Below, in pieces: positions 9,541-19,609 of a stretch of DNA of 64,000 nt (position 1 is the first letter of the stretch; each line of letters opens with the position of its first letter). The DNA comes from Arthrobacter gandavensis (GTDB taxonomy: Bacteria; Actinomycetota; Actinomycetes; Actinomycetales; Micrococcaceae), in contig NZ_VTFU01000002.1 of assembly GCF_009192735.1 (NCBI RefSeq), forward strand, positions 1 through 64,000, given 5' to 3'. A model generated the notes under the pieces. That model made no database searches. It had not been told where the DNA came from and saw only the letters and a program-made list of their open reading frames with translations. Both the position numbers and the translations under genes were made by a program.

Positions 9541-9605
9541 GCCGCGAATGCGGGGATCTGACAGGATACTCAGCAGACTGATCAGCACTAGTTGAAGGAG
9601 CAAAC

Positions 9606-10136
9606 ATGTCCGGCACCGGAACCGCTTGGAAACCTGAACACGCGTCGCTGTCCGCCTACCTGGATGATCACCTGCTGGGGGCGGAAACCGGAGTCCGGCT
9701 TTTTGGTGCGGCCCGCCGGACCTGGGCCGGATCCGAGTACGAGCAGACCTTCGCGGATCTGGAGAACGAGATTTCCGGCGAGCGGGACGAACTGGAGCAG
9801 CTGATCATTACCTTGGGTTACCGCCGCAGCAAGTTCAAATTCCTCATGGCCAAGGCAGGTGCGGTCACCGGCCGGCTGGGCCCGCTCAATCCGCTGAGCA
9901 CCGGCGGCGGAACGTCGGGGCAGTTTGAACTCGAGACACTGCAGTCCATCGTGCGGGCCAAGGAATGCCTGTGGCGGACCCTGCTGGCCCTGTCCGCCCA
10001 CGACCACCGGTTCAACGTGCCCCGGTTGAAGGACCTGATCGAAATGGCCGGGCGGCAGCAGGACGCCGTGGCCCGGGTCATGGAGGACACCGCTCCGGCG
10101 CGGTTCCTGACCGGGCAGGTTCGTTCCGCCTCCTAG
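9606..10136 (+). CDS. hypothetical protein, predicted four-helix bundle
   Basis: I do not recognise this 176-residue protein. It is acidic and helix-rich, with about four amphipathic helices (roughly 12-35, 40-75, 105-130, 135-160) separated by a glycine-rich turn (GGGTSG near 100). Glutamates recur in the helices (GAETGV, FADLENEI, QFELETL, LIEMAG), reminiscent of ferritin-like bundles, but no clear ExxH metal motif is present. It has a good ribosome binding site (GAAGGAG) and codon use like its neighbours. It sits after a strong stem-loop and before the repeat that bounds the rhamnose genes, so it is probably monocistronic. Confidence 0.7.
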   Translation: MSGTGTAWKPEHASLSAYLDDHLLGAETGVRLFGAARRTWAGSEYEQTFADLENEISGERDELEQLIITLGYRRSKFKFLMAKAGAVTGRLGPLNPLSTGGGTSGQFELETLQSIVRAKECLWRTLLALSAHDHRFNVPRLKDLIEMAGRQQDAVARVMEDTAPARFLTGQVRSAS

Positions 10137-10163
10137 CGGCGCCCCTCTTCCCCTGCCCGCGCT

Positions 10164-10217
10164 AAGCAGAAAGTGCCCTTCTGAACGTTCAGAAGGGCAC
10201 TTTTTCGCTGTTTCGGC
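10164..10217. repeat. 54-bp repeat, copy 1 (left of the rhamnose genes)
   Basis: This sequence recurs at 13610-13663 with 53 of 54 bases identical and in the same orientation. Each copy contains a terminator palindrome plus shared flanks on both sides (AAGCAG before; CGCTGTTTCGGC after). The two copies bound the dTDP-rhamnose genes exactly. Confidence 0.9.
10170..10203. terminator. bidirectional terminator, copy 1
   Basis: A perfect palindrome with 17-bp arms AAAGTGCCCTTCTGAAC and GTTCAGAAGGGCACTTT, ending in T5 on the plus strand and A-rich on the other side. It separates the convergent hypothetical gene (+) and rmlC-rmlD (-) and can stop transcription from both. Confidence 0.9.
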
Positions 10218-10238
10218 TTTCGAGGCTATAGATGGTGC

Positions 10239-11663
10239 CTAGCTTTCGTTGAGACAGCCGATGTAGGCTTCCAGCCGCTTGCCGGCATGCTCCGGCACGA
10301 ACCCCGCAGCCTCCAGCTTGCCCAGCTCCAGTGTGGACAGCAGCGGGCGCGGCGCTACTCCCGTTTTCCCGGCGAAATACTCAGCCGTAGAGACACCGGT
10401 CACGGCTTCCGGCGAAGCCCCTGACAGCCGGTACACCTCCCGCGCAACCTCTGCCCAAGACATCGACGGTCCGGTGTTGGTCAGGTTGAAGGTTCCGTAG
10501 GGCGCCCCGGTATCCAGCAGGTGGCGGATTCCCGCGGCAAGGTCCTCAGTGAACGTCAACCGCCCCACCTGGTCATCGACCACCGACGGCGCGATCCCCC
10601 GCGCGGCCAGCGAGGCCATGGTCTTCACGAAGTTCCCGCCCTCCCCGATGACCCAGCTGGTGCGCACAATGTAGTGTGCCGGAGCTGTCGACACGGCACT
10701 GTCGCCGGCGGCCTTCGTCTGTCCGTACACGCCGAGCGGGGAGAACGGCTCGTCCTCGGTATGCACCTCCGCCGTGCCGTCAAAGACATAGTCGGAGGAC
10801 ACATGGACCAGCGTGAACCGGTGCTCGACGGCGGCACGCGCCAGCTGCGCGGCTGCGCCGGCATTGATGGCCCAGGCAGCCGTGCGACCCTCCGGTGTCT
10901 CGGCAGTATCCACCGCGGTGTAGGCAGCAGCGTTGATGACAGTTGAATAGGCTTTCCAATTCCGGCCCGTATAGGAAGCCGGGTTCGCCAGATCAAAGTC
11001 TGCACGGGAGGCAAACTCAACGCTGTCCTCCCCCGCATAAGCGGTGCGCAGGGACCGGCCCAGCTGCCCGTCAGCTCCCAAGACCAGAATCTTCTTCGGC
11101 GCCATGGGAACCACATCGGCCAGGCGCGGATGGTTCCTGTCTTTATCCGAGAGCTCGGCGCGGTCCAGCGGAATCGGCCAGTTGATCCCAGCCGCCTCGT
11201 CAGCGAGGTTCAGGAACGTGTACTGCCCCTGAGCATCAGCGCTCCAGTGGTCATTCACCAGGTAGGTATAGGCCGTGTTGTCTTCCAGCGTTTGGAAGGC
11301 GTTACCCACGCCCCGCGGAATGAAGATCGCGGACTCCGGACCCATCTCTGTGGTGAAAACGGTTCCGAAAGCCGGGCCTTCGCGCAGATCGACCCAAGCG
11401 CCGAAAATCCGGCCGGTGGCAACGGAAATGTACTTATCCCAGGGCTCGGCGTGGATGCCACGGGTGGTGCCGGCGGACTCGTTGAAGGAAATGTTGTTCT
11501 GCACCGGCCCGAAGTCCGGCAGTCCCAGGGCCAGCATCTTCTCCCGCTGCCAGTTCTCCTTGAACCAGCCCCGGTTATCCCCGTGCACCGGCAGGTCATA
11601 CAGCACGACGCCGGGAATGGGTGTGCTGCGGGCGGTCAGCGGCTGGGAAAACTTCAGTGTCAT
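10239..11663 (-). CDS. bifunctional dTDP-4-dehydrorhamnose 3,5-epimerase / reductase (RmlC-RmlD fusion)
   Basis: A 474-residue fusion performing the last two steps of dTDP-L-rhamnose synthesis. Residues about 1-185 are the RmlC cupin epimerase: GDNRGWFKENWQ, FNESAGTTRGIH with the catalytic-type RGIH, and FIPRGVGNAFQTLED. Residues about 190-474 are the RmlD reductase: Rossmann motif GADGQLG, INAAAYTAVD, SSDYVFDG and the catalytic YGQTKAAGD. I start it at ATG 11663, where the cupin begins; the frame is open further upstream into rmlB. It follows rmlB by 4 nt. In many bacteria rmlC and rmlD are separate genes. Confidence 0.92.
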   Translation of the reverse strand: MTLKFSQPLTARSTPIPGVVLYDLPVHGDNRGWFKENWQREKMLALGLPDFGPVQNNISFNESAGTTRGIHAEPWDKYISVATGRIFGAWVDLREGPAFGTVFTTEMGPESAIFIPRGVGNAFQTLEDNTAYTYLVNDHWSADAQGQYTFLNLADEAAGINWPIPLDRAELSDKDRNHPRLADVVPMAPKKILVLGADGQLGRSLRTAYAGEDSVEFASRADFDLANPASYTGRNWKAYSTVINAAAYTAVDTAETPEGRTAAWAINAGAAAQLARAAVEHRFTLVHVSSDYVFDGTAEVHTEDEPFSPLGVYGQTKAAGDSAVSTAPAHYIVRTSWVIGEGGNFVKTMASLAARGIAPSVVDDQVGRLTFTEDLAAGIRHLLDTGAPYGTFNLTNTGPSMSWAEVAREVYRLSGASPEAVTGVSTAEYFAGKTGVAPRPLLSTLELGKLEAAGFVPEHAGKRLEAYIGCLNES

Positions 11664-11667
11664 GGTT

Positions 11668-13584
<1,917 letters not shown>

Positions 13585-13609
13585 AGCCAAATCACCAATT
13601 CCCCGCAAA

Positions 13610-13663
13610 AAGCAGAAAGTGCCCTTCTGAGCGTTCAGAAGGGCACTTTTTCGCTGTTTCGGC
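13610..13663. repeat. 54-bp repeat, copy 2 (right of the rhamnose genes)
   Basis: Same orientation and 53/54 identity to 10164-10217; the single difference (A to G) is at the tip of the palindrome. It lies between rmlA and metG. Confidence 0.9.
13616..13649. terminator. bidirectional terminator, copy 2
   Basis: Arms AAAGTGCCCTTCTGAGC and GTTCAGAAGGGCACTTT, with one mismatch near the loop and a T-run on each exit side. It separates the convergent rmlA (+) and metG (-). Confidence 0.9.
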
Positions 13664-13680
13664 GTGCTGTTCCGGGGAAG

Positions 13681-15240
13681 CTACTCCGCGGGTTCCTCGT
13701 ACTTCGGGAAGATCGGTGCGGGCGCCGGCAGCGGGGTGCCCGGCACCAGGGGCGTGGCGATCGCGCTGAACTGCCGCGCGTCGCCGTCGTCCTGGCCCAG
13801 CACCGTGAGGAGCTTCGCAGCGCTGTCAGGCATGACCGGCTGGATCAGGATGGCCACAATCCGCAGCACCTCCAGCGTCACGTAGAGCACGGTGTTCATG
13901 CGCTCGACGTCGGTCTTCCGCAGCACCCAGGGCGCCTGCTCGGCGAAGTACGCGTTGGTGTCGCCCAGGACCTTCCACGTCGCTTCGAGCGCGCCGTGGA
14001 AGTCCTGCACGTCGTAGGCCTTGCGGGAAATCTCCAGCAGCTCGCCGGCAGCGGCCAGGATGGCCTTGTCCTCGGCGGTGAACTCCCCCGGCTGCGGCAC
14101 CGCGGCACCGCAGTTCTTGGCGACCATGGACAGCGAACGCTGGGCCAGGTTGCCCAGGTTGTTGGCCAAATCGGAGTTCATCCGGCCCACCACTGCCTCG
14201 TGGCTGTAGGAGCCGTCGCCGCCGAAGGGCACTTCGCGGAGCAGGAAGAAGCGGACGGAGTCCAGGCCGTACTGCTCGGCCCACTCCTTGGGTGCCACCA
14301 CGTTGCCCAGGGACTTGGACATCTTGACGCCCTTGTTGTGCAGGAAGCCGTGGATCATGACGCGCTTGGGCAGCTCCAGGCCGGCGGACATCAGGAACGC
14401 GGGCCAGAAGATGGCGTGGAACCGCGAAATGTCCTTGCCGATGACGTGGACATCCGCCGGCCAGTACTTCCGGAACGCTTCGGATTCGGTGTCGGGGAAG
14501 CCGACGCCGGTGAGGTAGTTGGTCAGCGCATCCACCCACACGTACATCACGTGCTCGGTGTTGCCCGGGACCGGAACGCCCCAGTCGAAGGTGGTGCGGG
14601 AGATGGAAAGGTCCTCCAGGCCGCCCTTGACGAAGCTGATGACCTCGTTGAACTTGGACTGCGGCGCGGCGAAGGCGGGCTGGGCCTCGTAGAGGGCCAG
14701 CAGCTTGTCCTGGTAGGCCGAGAGACGGAAGAAGTAGCTTTCCTCTTCGGTCCAGGTCAGCTCGGTCTCCGTCTCCTTGGAGTAGCGGATGCCGTCCTCG
14801 CGCAGCTCGGTTTCATCCTCGGAGTAGTACGCCTCGTCCCGGACGGAGTACCAGCCGGCGTACTTGGAGAGGTAGATGTCGCCCTTCTCCTCCATCCGCT
14901 TCCAGATGGCCTGCGCGGCGGCGTAGTGGTCCTTGTCGGTGGTGCGGATGAACCGGTCATGGGAGATGTTCAGGTCCCGGCTCATCTGCTGGAAGGCAGC
15001 CGAATTCCGGTCCGCCAGTTCCTTGGCGGTTATGCCTTCCTTATCCGCGGACTGCTGCATCTTCAGGCCGTGCTCGTCAGTGCCGGTCATGAAGAAGACG
15101 TCGTACCCGTCCAGGCGCTTGAAGCGGGCCATGGCGTCGGTGGCGATGGCCTCGTAGGCGTGGCCGATATGGGGCACTCCGTTGGGATAGGAGATGGCCG
15201 TGGTGATGTAGAACGGGGTCTTGGAATCGGAAGAAGTCAC
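13681..15240 (-). CDS. metG: methionyl-tRNA synthetase
   Basis: A 519-residue class I aminoacyl-tRNA synthetase charging tRNA-Met. Visible motifs are the HIGH-type PHIGHAYEA near residues 19-27, [39 protein letters not shown] and the KMSKS loop in [10 protein letters not shown] near 310, followed by the anticodon-binding helical domain. No C-terminal tRNA-binding OB domain is present, as in the short actinobacterial form. It is the only gene here on its transcript, convergent with rmlA across the terminator repeat. Confidence 0.96.
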   Translation of the reverse strand: MTSSDSKTPFYITTAISYPNGVPHIGHAYEAIATDAMARFKRLDGYDVFFMTGTDEHGLKMQQSADKEGITAKELADRNSAAFQQMSRDLNISHDRFIRTTDKDHYAAAQAIWKRMEEKGDIYLSKYAGWYSVRDEAYYSEDETELREDGIRYSKETETELTWTEEESYFFRLSAYQDKLLALYEAQPAFAAPQSKFNEVISFVKGGLEDLSISRTTFDWGVPVPGNTEHVMYVWVDALTNYLTGVGFPDTESEAFRKYWPADVHVIGKDISRFHAIFWPAFLMSAGLELPKRVMIHGFLHNKGVKMSKSLGNVVAPKEWAEQYGLDSVRFFLLREVPFGGDGSYSHEAVVGRMNSDLANNLGNLAQRSLSMVAKNCGAAVPQPGEFTAEDKAILAAAGELLEISRKAYDVQDFHGALEATWKVLGDTNAYFAEQAPWVLRKTDVERMNTVLYVTLEVLRIVAILIQPVMPDSAAKLLTVLGQDDGDARQFSAIATPLVPGTPLPAPAPIFPKYEEPAE

Positions 15241-15356
15241 ATAAGAAAATTACCCTGTTTTGCCCTCCGGTGTCGCTTCGGCCTGTTCCCGGCCCCGGAA
15301 AGGAAGCGCGCTTCACTCAACTTGACTGCCGGTGTGCGCCGGAGCACTGTTGCGGA

Positions 15357-16376
15357 ATGAAGGCGTTCGCAATTACCCGCTATAACGGGCCGCTGCAGGA
15401 AACGGATATGCCCGAGCCGGAAGTGGGCGAGCACGATGTCCTCGTCGATGTTCATACTGCCGGGGTCAACCACCTTGACGAGATGATCCGCACCGGTGAG
15501 TTCAAACAGGTCCTGCGGTACCGGTTCCCGTTGGCCCTGGGCAACGAGGTGGCAGGGACGGTGGTGCAGGTGGGCCGCGCGGTGCGCAGCTTCGCCCCGG
15601 GCGACACCGTGTATGCCCGGCCCCGGAAGGACCGCATCGGGACCTTTGCGGAACGGATCGCGATTGACGAGGAGGATGTGGCCCCGGCGCCGGCCTCACT
15701 GGACCTGACGGATGCGGGGTCGCTGCCGCTGGTGGCGCTGACGGCATGGCAGGCCCTGGTGGAGCGCGGCAACGTTCAGCCCGGGCAAAAGGTCCTGATC
15801 CATTCCGGTGCCGGAGGTGTCGGGTCCATCGCGATTCAGCTTGCCAAGCATTTGGGTGCCGAGGTGGCGACAACGGCCAGCGGCTCCAACGGCGGCTTTG
15901 TGCGCGATCTCGGAGCCGACGTCGTCGTCGATTACCGGGCGCAGGACTTTGAGCATGTGCTGCACGGCTATGACCTGGTCCTGGACACCCTGGGCGGCAA
16001 GAATCTGGAAAAATCCCTGCGCGTGCTGCGCCCAGGCGGAAAAGTCATTGGCATTGCGGGGCCGCCTGATGGGGCATTCGCCCGCGAAATGGGGGCGAAT
16101 CTGCTGGTGCGGTCGGTGATCACGGTGCTCAGTGCCGGGGTCCGGCGCCGGGCCAAAAAGCTGGGTGTCCGGTACGAATTCCTGTTCATGCACGCCAGCG
16201 GTGACCAGCTTCGCAGAATCACGGCCCTGGTCGACGACAGCGTGCTGCGCCCGGTGGTGGGAAGGGTGTTTCCGTTCGAGCAGACACCTGAAGCGCTGCA
16301 GTCCCTGGGAAAGGGCGGGACCCGGGGCAAAGTGGTGGTCAGCCGCGGCGACCGGCCGACGGACGACGAGGGCTGA
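15357..16376 (+). CDS. quinone-oxidoreductase-like NADP-dependent dehydrogenase (MDR family)
   Basis: A zinc-free medium-chain dehydrogenase/reductase of 339 residues. The N-terminal GroES-like domain begins MKAFAITRYNGPLQ and includes GNEVAGTVVQVG; the nucleotide-binding domain has the AGGVGSIAIQLAKHLGA motif near 150 and a typical LDTLGG segment. The zinc-ligand loop of alcohol dehydrogenases is absent, fitting the quinone oxidoreductase branch. I start at ATG 15357 where homology-like sequence begins, though the frame is open earlier. The stop codon is inside the left arm of a terminator hairpin. Confidence 0.88.
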   Translation: MKAFAITRYNGPLQETDMPEPEVGEHDVLVDVHTAGVNHLDEMIRTGEFKQVLRYRFPLALGNEVAGTVVQVGRAVRSFAPGDTVYARPRKDRIGTFAERIAIDEEDVAPAPASLDLTDAGSLPLVALTAWQALVERGNVQPGQKVLIHSGAGGVGSIAIQLAKHLGAEVATTASGSNGGFVRDLGADVVVDYRAQDFEHVLHGYDLVLDTLGGKNLEKSLRVLRPGGKVIGIAGPPDGAFAREMGANLLVRSVITVLSAGVRRRAKKLGVRYEFLFMHASGDQLRRITALVDDSVLRPVVGRVFPFEQTPEALQSLGKGGTRGKVVVSRGDRPTDDEG

Positions 16377-16397
16377 GGGGCCCGGACCCCTCAGCCC
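16370..16397. terminator. bidirectional terminator containing the oxidoreductase stop codon
   Basis: Perfect 11-bp arms GGGCTGAGGGG (16370-16380) and CCCCTCAGCCC (16387-16397). The TGA of the plus-strand oxidoreductase is in the left arm, and the hairpin ends 1 nt before the stop of the convergent minus-strand gene. Confidence 0.75.
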
Positions 16398-16398
16398 G

Positions 16399-17229
16399 TC
16401 ACGGGTATTCGGCGGTGTCGAACCGTTCAAGGTAGCCCAGAGCCAGCAGCACCGCTGTGGGAAGAACCGCAACAATCCAGGCCGGAAGCGCCAACAGGAC
16501 CCCCAGGTCCGGCGACCAGCCGGTTCCGTAATCCAGGAGTCCGAACCATGCCGTGCCGCAGACGGCGGCGAGCGCGGACAGGACAATCTCCACGAGAGTC
16601 CGGCGCCTGTTCCGCCGGTATCGGGTCTGCAGCAGGAGAAGAAGCGGCAGCAGCGGCAGGAGCCAGCCGAGCAGTCCTAGCGGTAACCCGGCAAACGCGA
16701 GGCCCAGCACGATGCGGACGGCAAGATAACCCGCCCCGACAGCCACCAGCGCGGCTGCGGCGTACATGAGGAGATAGCGTCCGCCGGTGGGAAGGCCGCC
16801 CCGCAGCCCGTACAGTGCCGTGAAGAGTGCCCATGGCGGGAGGAACGCGACAGTGAGCCCAACATGGATACCCGGTTCCGTGAGCAAAAGCAGAACGGTC
16901 AGCAGAAGGACCGGCAGCGCGTAAACACTCACCCGGATGTCCGCCGCGGAAGGTCGGGCCGGGCAGAAGACGGCGAGTCCAATCAACAGCGCGGTTGCAG
17001 CATAAATCACCGCTGGTCCCGCGCCGCCCCAGCTGCTGAGGGCGGCGTCGGAACCGACCGCGGCCGCGGAACCGCCGGCGCCGGATCCGCCGGCGCCGGC
17101 GAAAGAGAACGCCGCAAAGGTGCCAAGCCACGCCAGCAGCACCGCGGCAGCGGCCCAGCTGCGTTCCAGTGGCGTCGTCCCGGCGGGGCGGTGTTCCGCG
17201 GCAAGGCTGCTTGCCCGGGATTCCTTCAT
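16399..17229 (-). CDS. polytopic membrane protein of unknown function
   Basis: I do not recognise a family. The 276-residue protein has about eight hydrophobic segments, starting with WAAAAVLLAWLGTFAAFSF, and a short basic loop (RYRRNRRR) before the last two. An alanine/glycine-rich stretch lies after the first segment. The start at 17229 is supported by a GGGGGAGGGG ribosome binding site. It lies 64 bp downstream of the FtsX-type permease on the same strand and may be cotranscribed with that exporter. Confidence 0.75.
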   Translation of the reverse strand: MKESRASSLAAEHRPAGTTPLERSWAAAAVLLAWLGTFAAFSFAGAGGSGAGGSAAAVGSDAALSSWGGAGPAVIYAATALLIGLAVFCPARPSAADIRVSVYALPVLLLTVLLLLTEPGIHVGLTVAFLPPWALFTALYGLRGGLPTGGRYLLMYAAAALVAVGAGYLAVRIVLGLAFAGLPLGLLGWLLPLLPLLLLLQTRYRRNRRRTLVEIVLSALAAVCGTAWFGLLDYGTGWSPDLGVLLALPAWIVAVLPTAVLLALGYLERFDTAEYP

Positions 17230-17293
17230 CTGGTTCCCCCTCCCCCGGCTGCTCAAGACCACCGGGTTTCGAGCCAGTGTAGCCGGGACCGGC

Positions 17294-18667
17294 TTAGCGT
17301 CCCGTTCCCGAATCCGCCAGAACTCCGGTCAGCACCGGTCCGGTTGCGGCCAGCCCGGCCCGCACCAGCGCCACACCGACGGCGACCGACCCCACCAGGA
17401 AGGCCACGGATACCGGTGCAATCAGCAGCGCCGCCCCGGTCAGCGGAAACAGCAGCACCGCAGGCACCGCGGTGGAGACGATGCTGACCAGCAGCAGCGG
17501 CTGCATCACCGCTCCGATGCGCGCAGCGTCAATGACCTCGCGGGGCATGCCCATCCGGTCCAGGCTGCGGTACAGGTCGGCCCGGTCCAGCACCGTTGCT
17601 GCCTGGTTGATTCCCGCCGAGCAGGCCACCATCAGGAACCCGGCAATGACCGTGATCAGGACGCCCGTCATGATGTCCTGCAGCAGGAAATCCTCCGGTC
17701 CCTCGGATTGCGCCCCCTGCAGGGCGGCTGCGCCGGCACCGGCGATAACAGCAGTGAAGCAGACCATCGACAGCGCGCTGACCTGCCGCCATGCCGCTTT
17801 CGGCGCGTCCAGGACGATCCGTGCGGCCATCAGCGCCTGCGGCGTTGTGGCCCGGCGCAGCCGCCATCGGGCTGAGACTGCCACCAGCCAGGGCCCGACC
17901 AGGTTCAGCACCGCCAGCCCGGCGGCGAACACGCCGAAAATGATCATCAGGGCCAGCACGGCTCCGGCGCCGGGGATGATCAGGGCAAGGACGCAGATTC
18001 CCAGAACGGCAACTGCGATTCCTGCCCGGCTCCAGTGGACCTTTTGGGCCAGTGCCCTCGTCCTTACGCCCAGGGGCGAGATGATGACCTTGCGGAGGCC
18101 GACGGCGGAACTTCCGACGGCCAGGAGCACTACGGCTATTACGGTGGCCAGCCCGGCGGCGGGATGCAGCCAATACGCCGCCCCCAGCGGGGCACCCCGG
18201 AAATGGATCAGCTGAACGAACGGGGCGAGCACCGCATAGCCGACCACTCCGCCCAGTGCACCGGCGAGTGCCTGCGCACCCGCTTCGAGGACGGTCACCT
18301 GACGGACAGTCTTCGCGGAAGCACCCAGCAGGCGCAGGGTCGAGAGGTGCTCATCGCGGCGGCGGGCCGACAGCCGTGCGGCCGAACCGCCGAGCGTGAT
18401 CAGGGGAAGCACCAGCAGAATGAGCGCGAAGGATGCGAGCAGCAGGTACAGATCGCCTTCCTCATCCCCCCACTGCAGGAAGGACAGGGCACCGGCAAGC
18501 ACCGTCAGCAGAAGCGTGGTGACCACGGCAAAGGATGCCGCCGGGAGCAGTGCAGCCTTGTGGCCCGAGGTACCCGGCCTGTTCAGGAGCCAGGCGATGC
18601 GCAGCGGGACCGCCAGGCCTGAGGCGCCGGCCGCGCGGCCGAAAGCTGAGGAGACGGCGGTGCTCAT
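17294..18667 (-). CDS. FtsX-like ABC transporter permease
   Basis: Membrane subunit of a second exporter-type ABC system, 457 residues with about ten hydrophobic segments. Two half-units can be seen; after the first membrane stretch comes RRDEHLSTLRLLGASAKTV, the FtsX-family sequence, and a second copy near YRSLDRMGMPREVIDAARI. Start ATG 18667 overlaps the ATPase stop in an ATGA arrangement, showing translational coupling with the ATP-binding protein. Substrate unknown; the organisation resembles bacitracin/lantibiotic-type exporters of Gram-positives, without proof. Confidence 0.88.
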   Translation of the reverse strand: MSTAVSSAFGRAAGASGLAVPLRIAWLLNRPGTSGHKAALLPAASFAVVTTLLLTVLAGALSFLQWGDEEGDLYLLLASFALILLVLPLITLGGSAARLSARRRDEHLSTLRLLGASAKTVRQVTVLEAGAQALAGALGGVVGYAVLAPFVQLIHFRGAPLGAAYWLHPAAGLATVIAVVLLAVGSSAVGLRKVIISPLGVRTRALAQKVHWSRAGIAVAVLGICVLALIIPGAGAVLALMIIFGVFAAGLAVLNLVGPWLVAVSARWRLRRATTPQALMAARIVLDAPKAAWRQVSALSMVCFTAVIAGAGAAALQGAQSEGPEDFLLQDIMTGVLITVIAGFLMVACSAGINQAATVLDRADLYRSLDRMGMPREVIDAARIGAVMQPLLLVSIVSTAVPAVLLFPLTGAALLIAPVSVAFLVGSVAVGVALVRAGLAATGPVLTGVLADSGTGR

Positions 18668-19395
18668 CGAATCACTCCCGCGGCACCAGCAGTGTCGGCC
18701 ACGACCCGGCCGTCGGCGAGGGTGATGACCCGCCCGCACCACCGGGCAACCTCGGGATCGTGGGTGACAACCACCAGTGCGCGGCCGGTGCCGTGCACTG
18801 TGCCCAGCAGCAGCCTCATCACTTCAGCTGAGGTCCTGGAGTCGAGGGCGCCGGTGGGCTCATCCGCGAAGAGCACCCGGGCTCCCGTGACCTGTGCCCG
18901 GGCAATCGCCACACGCTGGGCCTGGCCGCCGGACAGCTCCCCGATCCTGCGGCCCTCCATGCCGGCCAGTCCGAGGGCGGACAGTGCATGTGCCGCGGCC
19001 TGTTCCGCACGGACCCGGTCCGTACCGTCAAGCATCAGGGCCAGGGCGACGTTCTCCCCCGCGGTGAGTTCGGGAATGAGCAGCCCCTGCTGGAACACGA
19101 AACCGAAATCCCGGCGCCGCAGCGCGGATCTGGCGTCGTCGTCCAGGGCCGTGACTTCAACGAGAGCGCCGGATCCGCGGTGGAGCCGCACGCTCCCGGC
19201 GTCGGGCTGGATGATGCCGGCCAGGCAGTGCAGGAGGGTGGTCTTTCCCGAACCCGAAGCTCCCATCACGGCAATGGCTTCACCGGGCCCGACGGAAAGG
19301 CTGACACCGGCGAGGGCGGGGGCGTTGCTGTTGTAGGTCTTTACAAGGTTGTCGGCTGCCAGCAGGGGCGGCATACCGGGCATGGATGCAGTCAT
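18664..19395 (-). CDS. ABC transporter ATP-binding protein (exporter type)
   Basis: A 243-residue ATPase pairing with the permease it overlaps. It shows Walker A GASGSGKTT near residue 45, the Q-loop FVFQQGLLIPELT, signature LSGGQAQRVAIARAQ, Walker B VLFADEPTGALDS and the H-loop VTHDPEV. The start is taken at 19395 (MTASMPGM); Met residues at 19383 and 19374 are alternatives because no clear Shine-Dalgarno is visible. The reading frame extends upstream but that part looks non-coding. Confidence 0.9.
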   Translation of the reverse strand: MTASMPGMPPLLAADNLVKTYNSNAPALAGVSLSVGPGEAIAVMGASGSGKTTLLHCLAGIIQPDAGSVRLHRGSGALVEVTALDDDARSALRRRDFGFVFQQGLLIPELTAGENVALALMLDGTDRVRAEQAAAHALSALGLAGMEGRRIGELSGGQAQRVAIARAQVTGARVLFADEPTGALDSRTSAEVMRLLLGTVHGTGRALVVVTHDPEVARWCGRVITLADGRVVADTAGAAGVIR

Positions 19396-19530
19396 ATATC
19401 CATGGTGTCCGCGCCGGGCTGTGCACGCCTCGGAGGATGGCATGAATCCGGGCGCCCGCCGCCTCCTACCCCGGGTGGAGGGTTTGACGGTGTGTAGATG
19501 CCCGAAGGATCCACCTGACGCCACTGGAAA

Positions 19531-19573
19531 CCAGCAGGGACCGGACCGTCGAAGCGGTGCCGGTCCCTGCTGG
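19531..19573 (-). terminator. stem-loop downstream of serA
   Basis: Arms CCAGCAGGGACCGG (19531-19544) and CCGGTCCCTGCTGG (19560-19573), with inner pairing ACCG/CGGT. It lies 37 bp after the serA stop. No T-tract follows. The rest of 19396-19609 shows nothing coding. Confidence 0.65.
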
Positions 19574-19609
19574 TGGTGCTGCGGCTGGTGATGGGGCCGC
19601 GGTGCGGAA

